Assembly (NCBI RefSeq): GCF_019059575.1
Contig: NW_024883054.1
Span: 62,001 to 126,000, forward strand
Direction of reading: 5' to 3'
DNA from: Amphibalanus amphitrite
Taxonomy: Eukaryota > Arthropoda > Thecostraca > Balanomorpha > Balanidae
Length of the DNA: 64,000 bases
Shown here in pieces: positions 35,301 through 47,300 of the stretch. Position 1 is the stretch's first letter. Every line of letters starts with the position of its first letter. The translations under genes and the position numbers were made by a program. The notes below the pieces were generated by a model that saw nothing but the letters and a program-made list of their open reading frames with translations, was not told the DNA's origin and ran no database searches.

Positions 35301-38300
35301 CAGTCAGAACATCCTGCAAAGAAACCATCTTCTGCTCTAGCTGCTCCAAAACATGAATTTTGTACGCCAAGTCATCTTGATCGACTACTCCTGCCCTGTA
35401 GTCTTTCAAGTCACGGGTCAGCTTTGTGGCCTTACCTCTAAGCAGAGTTCTGTCCTTCACCAACACCTCCACTTCCTCACTCATCTTGTCAGGCATCTTG
35501 ATGTCAAATCACAGCGCAAATCTTCAAAGCATCGCAATCAGCAAAGAACAAAGAAACAAATGACTGAAAAAACAGTCATCCGGCCGCGGAGGACTATGTG
35601 GTAGATACGCTAAAATTACAGGCCGATTCCTCTGGTTAGCAACTTGAAATTCCAACGTCAACTTCTCTGCCGGTTTATTACTTTACAGGCAGCGGTAACA
35701 CGGCGACAGATGGATCCAGACTGACTAGAAAGGATAAAAACAAAACGAAATCGGCTCGGTGAAAAATGGAAGCATTACATCACTAACAAAAAGTGATGGA
35801 TTCAGGACAGGGGCGGGCAAATAGAGGAATGTTTTACTGGGTGAGGAAAGGTAGGGTACATCAACACGGGTCACGGGTGAAGGTAAAAAAGGTAAGAGGC
35901 TACTAATCACAACACCCCAAGTTGACCTGACCCGGACAAAAAGTATATCATTCGACGCGCCTGAGCGAGGCGAACACGATGCTGCCAAAATCGGCGCTCT
36001 GCGGCCGTTTTTTGCGAAGTTATTCACCAAAAACTGAACCGTACCTTGGGGCACTTGACCTGACCTCAGAGGTCACCGGTTGACCTAGGACCTTAAAATC
36101 GGGTACCAATCTCTGCGTCTCGTAACGGCGCACACGCTCGTTTTTTCCGCGACGCGCTAGCTCCACCAGGGGCGAAACGGCGAGGGGGGGGGGGTCGTAC
36201 CCGCCCCCCCCCCCCTCGGCCGGCGCGTATGTAGAAAACCAATAGGTCCGGCGAGGGTTAAGCATTGGAATTCGGGCCAGTGATCCTGAAGCGATATCTT
36301 TTTTTGGTCGTGCATAAGCTGGGATGACGTCGTCCAAGTTAATTGCGAAGAAACTGTTTTAGTTTCAGAACATTTATGAGGCTAGTCGCGCCAAATAGTA
36401 TACGTTTGTTGCAAAATGTCAAATAGTGATACCACAGAGTTGACGTGCTATCCAGATGATGGAATTTATTTGACACAAGAAGTCAACAAGTGGCATCGTT
36501 AGTCATCCTGCATACCTATAAATCGATTCGTCACCTTGGTTCGAGCTCAATAGTTCTTTTCGCGGTTGATCGGTTTCGTTTTCTTTCCTTTTTTTTGGGG
36601 GGGGGGGGGGCGGGGGCAGTTAATGAGCCAGTAACCACCCTCCCCAGTCCCCTAAACAACAATTGTTGACAAATACTGTGATGGCCTAAAAAATGCCCTC
36701 AATTGTGTCACGTAGGGGAGAATGAGGTAAGTTGAGCCGTTTTTTTCGTAAGCTACAGGCTACCTTACTGATCATTTTTCTGCGTTTACGGGTTGGACGG
36801 ACTTTTGGACGGACTTTTGGTCATTTGCGCATGTAATGGTGGCCAGAAATGTTTCATACCGCTTATTTTTGTACTGAAAGGCTGCGTCAAAAATCATCTT
36901 GCACGTTGCTCATCTTACCCCATGGGCGGGGTAAGTTGAGACACGTCGTGGGGAAAGTTGAGCATGGATAGAAAAAGCGAACCTCTTCTTTTCCCGGGCG
37001 CGGCGAAGAGTGGGCTCTTTTATTTACTCCATGGGATACATACTTATGGCAACGTTTTTTCCTCCATCAAAAAGTAACTGTTTAAAGCCTTCCAATAACT
37101 CGTCAAGTTTTCTATCAAGGAAGAAATCATATTATCCTTCAGATAATCTGCAAATCACTTACAACTTGTGTAATCAACAAAGAAAAAACTATTTCCTACC
37201 ATTTTTATTCAGCAGAAACAAGCGCAGCTCAGTTTGGTTTTCGACAGCGGAGACAACAATGGCTTATCCGGCTCATCTTACCCAAGGTGAAAATGGCTCA
37301 TCTTACCCCACCCGTGGTCATTTTCGATTAATGGCTGACACCTGCTAAGGAAAATAACCATGCACCGCAGATAACAACCATCTCATTTTAAAGGCAAAAC
37401 ATGTCTTAGTTATTAGGGGTGATACCACATGTTACCGGGGCTGAGCGCGAGAACGTTGCCGTCTCACGTGAAAGACGTGAAAGCAGGGGTGGAGAAATAT
37501 GCCGAGTTGGGGTTGCACGGGCGCAGCAAATCCCCCGCCGCCCTAGCGGTGACCTTGACCTCCGCTGTCTGGTGCGGCTTCAAAGCCAAGCCGGCGCAGC
37601 CGGCGTGGAATTGGTGAGACTCGTGCTACCCCAACTCGGCACATTTGTCCACCCCTGCGTGAAAGACGTGAACATCGTAAGCAAACGGCACATGGAAGCT
37701 CAAGTCAATTAGCGCCATAGGAGCTGAGAAACATGGGGTGGCTAAACTTGCCCCTTGGCTCATCTTACCTAACTCTCCCCTATTTGGGGCTCTCAACTTT
37801 GATTTGTTAAAGTTTTTTGTCTGTTCATTATAAAAGCTGTCAAATTTGCCGTATCATTAAACTTTTATTGAGTTTGTATTTCACACATATCTAAAATGAA
37901 CAATTTTGTCACTGGCTTCTTTTATGAATGGAATTGGATGGTCGCATGAATGAACGAATGAATAGCTCCATTTGAGCATCAGCTGAAATCAATCCTAAAA
38001 TTTAATCTACCAGTCTGCAACGAAAAGGTTTAAAAATCAGTGCAAGTTAGGTGCAGTTTCTAATCTATGCCGTTTTTTATTAAGTGTCTCATAGCTCCTT
38101 AATCTTGAGCCGCTTCTCTTACGATTCATTTTATGTGGTGCTTACATTGTTCAAGAAGCTATAGTATTTGAGCTCGTTGGTCTTAAAAACTGCTATCGAA
38201 GTAAATTAAAGTGTTTCGGGCTTCGGCACTTAAAAACCAATCGATATTTAACCCTCACCCACTTAGGCATTTCTTTTCAGCGTCTTACATGTAGCGGAGG

Positions 38301-41300
38301 GGCGTAGAAACCCTCAGCCATTCGGCCCTTGATAAAAATAGCCAGAGCTTCGCTGAAAAATAAAAAAAAAGAGCGAGCTGCTCGTGACGAGAGAAATCCG
38401 CGTTAGGCGGCACGGGCGGACATCGATAGCAGCGCCTCTATCGGTCACTAGGGAAAGCTGGGCTGTAGGCGACGAAATACCGGCTGAGTTGTCACAAGTT
38501 AAATTGGTTTATAGACATCCGTCTTGTGAAAAAGTTGAACTTTTGCCTTCAATATTTCTACAGGCAATTTTAGAAGTGCCTTCACATAGATTACAAAACC
38601 GTTTAAATTATTTTATTCACTTCAAGCCTTCCCTATTATTCTTGATGATGCGGGAACTATTTCTAATTAGTGTTTCTAGCTTAGTAAAAGAACATATTGT
38701 GTAAACGATGAAAAAAGCATAAATGGAAGATTTTAAATGCAATTTTCTGTAACAAATAATGGTAAATTCTCTACACATCAAGGAAAAGGTGCATGCTAAC
38801 TGATAATTTAAAGTTCTTGGGGCCAGTTGGTTTCTTCTTTTCTTACGTCGCCCCAATGGCCGCGAATACACTTGTGATAACGCCTATCGGATGATTTGAG
38901 GGTCCTGGTCATCGCTGACGAGAGAAAGCCAATTATTTTTATGTCCCGGTCAATGCTGAGATCCTAGGTTACTGGATGCTCCCAACGCATCATTTTTAGA
39001 GTTATGACATCGAAATACACACCAAACGATAGAGAATTGATCAAGAATCACGATAGTGAAAGTTTCAAGTCGATACCTCTTACCGTTTTGCCGCAATCGG
39101 CGCGGAAATCTGAAAAAGTTAGATTTTTCCGAAAATTTGACCTTTGACCGGTCATAAGTAGGTCAAATGTTGACCTAGGACCAAAAAATATACCACCAAT
39201 CGCGAGATCTCGTTGAGAGCAATCCGTTGGTCTTTTCCGCTAAGCTCTACGATGCTCCATTTTCAAACGCCAGGGGGGGTCGCACCAACCCCCCCCCCCC
39301 TGCATGGGCGAAGGTGGCAAAACACCGTTTACGGGCGAGGGTTAAAGGTAATTTGGTTCAAAGATTTAAAATTCTCAGACAAGATGGACAAATAATAAGG
39401 GCTATTCAATTTTCTGGAAAGTTGTAAAATTGATTAACTCCAGGGCACCAAAGAATCGTCGCAATCCTTCGCTTTGCCGCGATTTATTGGTGAAAAACAG
39501 GGGGCGCGGTCTACTTACATCTACTTATATGTGTGGTGAGGGCTAATATTCATTTTATCTGTGTTGATGAATATGCAACAATTTCTACATGAACTGAGAC
39601 CAGTCCATAAGAGTATGTTTTTCTCACGGACAATGACAATATTGGAGAAAAATAAGTGTATAGGTTTAACATCGATGAGAACTATATGCGGCACCGTCTC
39701 GGTCTGGCCAGCCGGGTTGCCGATAAAATACACAAATGTTTATAAGCTTCCATGATGCGCTTAAAAGACTGCTAAAAAGATTTAAAAAATAAAGATAACT
39801 ACTTCATCGATTTTAGCGAAAGAAAACATGTATGCCTAATTACTTTTTTTTTCCAAAGTTTTATTCACAAAATGTTCACACACTGAGAAAGCATCAGCAA
39901 CACTATTAAAAAAAATGATGACGTATAATGAGAATACCCGCCCGTCTGGGCGGGCCGGGACGACACTTTCAGGCCATTGCCGCCCCAGCCCCAGGGAGAG
40001 CTAATAAGAGACACCTCCCTGGCCGGGGAGAGGTGTAGGATACCGTCCCCCCCCCCCCGGCGCTCCAGACGGGCCGCCCGCCCCCGCCCGCGCTGCCCTG
40101 CTTAATAATGGCGTATGGATATAAAAACGCATAGGCAAACATTCGCAGGGGCAGCGCCCCTATCACGCCGACCGCCCGAGCGGGACGCCATCGCGCAGTC
40201 CGGCGCCCCGGCCGAGCGGCCGGCGGACCGACCCTGCATGCAGCGTGCTAGGGCCGCCGTGCAGGGCCGGTCACGGGTTAGCCCGGATGGGTTAGGGGCG
40301 GGGGCAGCACAATGCACAGTCCATCACCAATGCCGATCAGTCAGCTGCGGATGGTCCGGGAGCACATTTGTGCTCACACGGAGGCTGACGTACGTACACC
40401 ATAACCATACACATACAGCGACGTACACAGATACATAACAATCCACGTTCGGAGCTGCTACTAGTGGCGGTGCTCCATCTCCACAGTGTTACGGAAAGAC
40501 AGTCCGAGAGGGGCCCACTTTCTATCGTGCTCATTGTTCTTATTATTAATTTTGGCATTATACTTCTCACTGTCCTTGTCTGCTTTCAGGATTGCAATTA
40601 AAGCCGAAATTGATGGTACTCTTTTTGAACAAATGATGTGCACTGCAGCACTTACACAGTGATTTGCCAATGCATCATCCGTTATTCCCAAAATTACCTT
40701 TTGTAATGCGATTTTATCAGCTAGAAAACCAAGTTGCTTGCCTCTAAACCACGCTTTCAACTCATTCCATAGGTCTTTGGCTCTCGGACAGAACCAGACT
40801 CTGTGTTGAATGTCATCTAGTTGCCCACAATATTCACATTCATCTGAGTTCCTGATGTTCATCATTTTTAACAAGCTGTTTGTCGCTAGTATACGAGTAA
40901 TTATTTTATATTTCGTACTTCTGTACTGCATTGGAGTTTCTTTTAATGTTAAATAAATTTCACTCCAATTTAAGGCAGGGAACTCGCTTTCCCATTTCGC
41001 CTCCCATTTGTTGTTTTGGCATTCAGTTTTCTTTCTTACTAGGACATTGTACGCATTAATGACTCGAGTTTCTGGGCTTAAAATAAAGCCAATGATAGGA
41101 TCAACAATTGGCTGTTCCACCTTGTGCCTGTCCTGTGATGTAACCCAATGATTGGGAAGACTACTAATTAAAGCAGAAAAGTCAAGAAAATTTGCCCCTA
41201 CACGATAAGTCTGGTTAAACTCATCAAAAGTCATCAACATGCTGTTAGACTTCAAAAGATCATTTATAGTCCTTATGCCACTTTCGTACCATCTCCTAAC

Positions 41301-44300
41301 CCAAGTGCACTTAAACTTTGTGAAGTCGGAAAAGAAGATATTACTTCGAGTAATGTCATCATCTTCCATTCGGTAACTATCTCGGAGATCTGCTAGAGCC
41401 AGCATTACTTCTTTCCAGAACTGATTTCGAAGTCCATTTGTTTTCTTCCTAATCGCTTCTGCTCCTAAACCCCAGATAAATCCTATTTTTCGCATTTCTT
41501 TTTCTACAATTTCGCCCCAAACATTGGGATTTATTATTGCTCTCTTAATCCAGCTAATCTTTAATGCCGATATATAAGAGTCCAGGTCAACCATGCCAGC
41601 ACCCCCCTTCAAAGTACTTTTGACCGTTGTTAACCGGTTTATCTTATCATTCTTTCCATTCCACAGAAAGCCAAATAGCATTTTCTTAAGACTCTTCAGC
41701 ACAGCTGTTGTAGGTCTGGGAATTGACAGAAACAGATAACTGACTTTTGAAAGCAGGAGAGTTTTTATAATTGTAACCCTACCTTGTAACGATATATTGC
41801 GGTATTTCCATCTTCCTATTTCTCTTGCGACGTCATTGATTTTGTCATCATATGCTTTTATAACCTTGCAGAGATCATTTTCAAATGTTACTCCTAGAGT
41901 TTTAACTGATTGACACCAATCTAATGAAACTTTCCTTTGTATGCCTAATTACTTATTTCTTGCCACTGACTGAGGCACTTTTTTGTGCGAAACGTCTGGT
42001 TTTATTCGTATTGTTATTGTATTGTCATTCCCTGTGAGAAAAAAGGATAACTCTTCAGTTAGTAACCGTAACAGCGAAACGGCTCAATGTAACACAATTC
42101 ACTGTGTATACGAAACCTATAATTGTCCCTAAGAATAATCCTATTTACAACTTTTAAAAAGATACAGCCTATACAGCTTGGGCATACATTTTTTTTTTCT
42201 TGCCACTGACTGAGGCACTTTTTTGTGCGAAACGTCTGGTTTTATTCGTATTGTTATTGTATTGTCATTCCCTGTGAGAAAAAAGGATAACTCTTCAGTT
42301 AGTAACCGTAACAGCGAAACGGCTCAATGTAACACAATTCACTGTGTATACGAAACCTATAATTGTCCCTAAGAATAATCCTATTTACAACTTTTAAAAA
42401 GATACAGCCTATACAGCTTGGGCATACATTTTTTCTGCATTAAGATAATATTCATTTATCTCCACAGAATATGGTAAATTAGTGCTGCTGAAGTTCGCTT
42501 TCGAAGCGTCTCCTCCAGGCATTCCACAGCTCTCGTGCCATTTTGGATCACGGAACATGGCTGGGCGCAGGACAGGCCGTCTGCGAGCTTGGACGGACCA
42601 CGTGACCACCTCCTCCCCTCCCCCTCACTCCCGTCCCCTTCCCCAGCAGGGCGTCCGATCTAACCGCGCCCCAGGCAGTCGGCTCGGTCCGACCCTCCCC
42701 TGGTCGAGCCACGGCCCGGTGCCGCCTGAGTTTGTGCCGGGTGCAAAACTGGAGCAGTAACTAGCGCCGGAACTAGTAGTCAGCACGACCATCGTCAGAT
42801 GGCAGGAGTAAATGGAATAAGCGGTTCCAGGTTTCAGAAGGAATGGGGCAGGAAAAGCGCTGAAAACAATGTTTTGCTGATATAGCCATTAAAAGTTCAC
42901 TGAATTAGGAGAGCAGCACATCATTTTAAAGCCCTTCAGATGGTGGTTTTAATAAGCACACAATAATTTCCCAATTCGCCTCCAACGGTGTCACAGGCAA
43001 AGAATACGCTGAAATACTAGTGTGTACAGAAGCAACTGCGGGTCCCTGTACAACAGGAGCTGGCAAGGCTCCTGCATTGGTGTATCCGTCATGAGTGACA
43101 CACCGGGGTAATGTGTCACGTCAGGGCAGAGCTGTGTTCTATGCCGGGTCTGGATTCGGGTCTTGATCGGCATCGGTGGGCACGGCCGCCCTGGCCGGAC
43201 TGCCGGCGTCGCTTATGCTCGAAGGATTGGATAAACGGCGCTTGATTTATATGAGTAGGTACTCCGGCTAATGTCTCTACTCATGTCTCACTTCGTCACA
43301 CTGTCAGGGTGGCCACCCTGTCACTCCCAGACATGTTATGTTTTCTTTCGACCCGCTATTCTAAGTTAAAGGGACCCTCCCACCTTAACATTAGTTTTGA
43401 GTTGAGATAGCCAAATTGGTGGCCATGGCCTGAAAATACCGGTTTGGGCATTCACAACATCGAAAAATGCTTTAATTCGGAGATATGGAATTTCAAACTT
43501 GCAGTTTTCGGATTCTAAGGGGCTAATGCATTGGTATGCCCCCTTAGAATTTGTGACGTCAGCGGAGATCTAACGATTTTTAAATCTTTTACTAAAACGT
43601 TTGGCAGCACGCGGTGGTATATGCTGCTTTGCGCGCAACAAATGCCGCACTTTCAAATAAAGTCGCTAGGAACAGCGGAGATCCCAAAAAGTAAACAAAA
43701 GTAAAAGTCTAATATCTTGAAAACCGGTGAATATTTTTCGATGAAATTTGGTAGATATTCATTTTTGCTCTTTCTGAACCGAGCGACATCACTTTCATGC
43801 CAATTCATTAACTTTTTTGAAGGTGGGAGGGTCCCTTTAAACCTGGCGTCGATTCTGTTGCCCCAGCATCTGACATCAACGTATCTGAATAATGACATTG
43901 GTGACGCCTATGCTCGTCAAAGCCACCCCCAAACTTGGGCCGATGACTGTCGGGTATCCTCCATATTCTGTCCTTGTGCATACTGCATTGCCAGCCCCTG
44001 CTGTACGTATATCGTGAATTTTCGATTCTCACGAAGTTGCCGTTTCGCCGTTGGAATTGGTTGGAATAAAGTTGCGCGGCAGCATATTGGGGGTGCGAGC
44101 CACCGTCAAAAACTAACGTAAATTGTCAACAGCAATGCAAAGAGGTGTGTTATTGCTCAGAGTTTGCTTTTTGAAGAATTAACAAGTGATACGGTACGTT
44201 AAGAAGGCAGCTGTATTCTTAAAACGGATTGTTTCGAGGCAACTGCCCGGAATCATTCAGTATTTTCTGAGCTCTGCTTGAGTTATTTTCTATACCATCG

Positions 44301-47300
44301 ACACAGACCACCGTGGCAGACGCACCGATGCTGCACTGAAACTTTCCGCCCCGAAAACATGGGATAGCTCACCCCGATCGTGTGCAATAAGACCACGCAC
44401 TTATAACTTCCCACCGCCCAGCCGGCCGCCCGGCAGATGTCGTGGCGCGCGGTGCCGATAAGGCGCTGCCGCCGGCGCGCGGCGTCGAGTTCTCGCCCTT
44501 ATTGACACAGGCCGGTCGGCGGGCGTAACATGGTCCTATTTAAGCCGTTTGAGGAGCCCCTAACAGTTAATACTTTTCAGAAAAAAGGGCATCATTGGTC
44601 TCAGAAAAGAATACCGCACCACATGAGCCATGAGCCCATATACTTTTTCCAAAATTCGTTTTTTTTTTAACAACCCTAGTGGCTATGTGCGCACGTTAAA
44701 CTTTGGACTCTAAATTCTGCCATAGAACTGGAATTGCGCGATCGGAGGGTAGAGGGCAGGGTCACCGCAACAAGCTTCGCTTAGCGGTGGCTCTGTCCTT
44801 GTGAGTCCTTCCTATCAGAGGGTTCGGACTAATTTTTTTTTTAACATTAGGTCACCGATGTGAAAACTTTGAGATATACGAATTGTTCATACTGATTTCC
44901 TCATGCAAAAGCTCGAGTTTCAAACTTCTGGGATAAAACTGTAGGAATGACAGAGTCACAAAGTTTTTTGGAGGCATGGCTACTTTACCTGGTGACCTGA
45001 CCTTAGGTGACCTGGTGTCAAAATTTTCACACATGATGCGAAATTGAGGTATCATAAGCCATACCAAGTTTCGCGGCGGTGCGCGCCGCGGTTTTCTTTA
45101 CACGCGCAAAAAAAAACTGGCGGGTGTGGCCAGAAACACCCCCTCCCCCCCCCCCCCCCCCCACTTGGGCGAAGGCTGATCCTGAAATATAATATTTGGT
45201 CTTCGCGGCCCTCCATGTGGTCCCCAGAAACTTCAGAATCGTGGTTACGCGCCTGGCTATGACATAATCCACTCCCCGGCATATGAGCATTGCTTTCATA
45301 CGTCGCTTACATGATTTCGTGGCGTAGTTTTGTGTTTTCATGGGCTTTCTATGACTTCACAGGTGACGTTAAGGTGATCCATAAGGGCCGTCACTGTGTG
45401 TCGTTAATAACTCAATGGTGGCAATGGCAATAGTGTCCCAAATTTAATTACCTATACCGTACCATGTCATGGCATCATATCGTATTGCCTCCGAAGTAGT
45501 AAATCGCATGGCTCACCCAAATGAAATTAAAGGGACTATCCCACCCTATCCCACCTTTAACATGGGGTTTGAGTTGAGATAGCCAAGTTTGCGGCGAGGT
45601 TCAGAAACCACTATCTATCTAGGTTGCAACCCCCGCGGCCTCTTGGTGTTGAATAAATTCGTTCCCTTCATTTGAAAATGGGCCTTGTACAAGGCCCTAT
45701 CTTCAACATGGAGCGACCGTTAGTGTGACGTCACCTCGTTTAGTCATTCTGATTTAAATGGGTTTGTTCGTTGAAAAATCGCTTAAAACTTGGTCTGAAC
45801 TTTGTTGTGGTGCCTACAGAGTAAAAAGAATCAGCTTTATGACAGTAATGTGGCCTGGGGAAGGAGGTAATTTTGGGCTGTGACGTCACATATTTGAAAG
45901 TTTGTGTTTGGAATATGGGAAGCCCAAGATGTTTAATGAAAAGTAAATGCCAGAACCGTGTTCCTGGTCATCCAATCTATAAAGTCGGGCACAATTTAAC
46001 TGGTTTTAACAACATTTTAGAAGGTGGAATAGTCCCTTTAAGTGATAGTGAATGCGAGATAGATTCACATAATTAATAATCGCAGATGCTCTTAAAGGTA
46101 GTGTGCCAGCTTTCTTGGACCATATGGAGTTAATGACCCGGATAAGGAGAACCGGATTTTTAGAACTTATCCATACCTTCAAAACTTATGGAAACGTCTT
46201 AAATTCTTCAAATTTTGACTCGTGGTCGACAACGCCTGTCGCACACCCTGTGTGCTTAATAACTGGTGGATCACTTATTGTAACCACTTTCCTTCAGCGA
46301 CTAACGGTTTTTACCTATTGCAGGACGGCGTGTTTCCGGATTCTCTCGTTAGTTTACGCCAAACTTCTGGTGGTGGTCTGCATCGCGTTTCTTATATCCG
46401 AGATCATCACCGACAGTGTGCCACTCTATTTCTACGAGGTAAGCCGAAAACACCATGCCTATGCACATGGGCCTATAAATGTCAAGGGCTCCATTCAACA
46501 CAGGTATGTCACAGAAGTCGAAAATGACGATTAAGCTGGTCAGTGATCAGTGCTTGGACCCAACTGACCGGTGTCTGTCTGTGTGTCATCGGCAGGCGTT
46601 CTTCACCTACCTGTACGGCGTCAGCATCCTGTTCCTGCTGTACGTTCTCGTCTACCTGCTGCACGAGAGCAGTACCAAAGTCGGGAAGCAGCAGGAGGGC
46701 TCCGGCTGCTGCGGGAAGGTGAGCGTCTCACCGAAACACGGCACAGTTAGTACGGACAGCGATACCTTTCCAGAGTATCGACACTCTGTACCTATATACA
46801 GCGGTATCTGGGCACACACGGTGGTAACTGGCGCTCCGGCACAGAGGGTAGGGTCACACGATATTCAGTGTAACTGCACCCGACGTAAACGCTTTACATT
46901 TTGAGGTTTCAACGGCGACATCCGATATAGACGGCGGTGTGTTTTCGGTGCGAGCCGGCCCTAACATCGCACGCGCCGCTGCAGGGATCCTCGTGCTGTG
47001 GCCGCGCCTCGCGACGCCGCGGGCTCCGCAGTGGCTCCTACCAGGTTAACCCGAGTGGTGACCCCGGCTCTGCCAAGGTACTTACAGAGTGAATACTGCA
47101 TACCTGCCAGCCAGCCTGCCGTGACCGCCGCTGTCCAATGTGCCAACTAACACACCACCCCGTGCTGCAGATGCACGGAACCGCCCATTAACGTGTCCTG
47201 ATTGATAGAGGGATGGAGGCTACCGTCAGCGACTCGGTCTGCTGACACTTGCCTGGATTATCATTAAGCGTCCTAATTCCTAACAATGCGATAAGTCATT

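Larger units (their letters stand above)
32204..35914 (-). mobile_element. BEL/Pao LTR retrotransposon lacking reverse transcriptase
   Basis: Two 318-bp LTRs, a 5-bp duplication CCCCA, a Gag-protease frame and an integrase frame, all on the minus strand. Total length is 3711 bp, against the usual 6-9 kb. The protease region is followed within a few codons by the start of integrase, so reverse transcriptase and RNase H are missing, and the two frames are out of register. It is therefore a defective, probably nonautonomous copy. LTR identity suggests a very recent insertion. Confidence 0.92.
31509..36257. mobile_element. TTAA/GGTCA-family element split by a BEL/Pao insertion
   Basis: Inverted ends CCCTCGCCGG / CCGGCGAGGG lie between TTAA at 31505-31508 and 36258-36261. 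The halves 31509-32203 and 35915-36257 align with the uninterrupted copy at 47304-48339 at high identity by eye. G-run/C-run hairpins sit at about 31519-31548 and 36183-36216. Confidence 0.85.

Noticed and set aside
36713..37782. Firm Tc1/mariner assignment
   Set aside because: Only a TA dinucleotide and inverted ends support it; a 2-bp duplication is easily coincidental.
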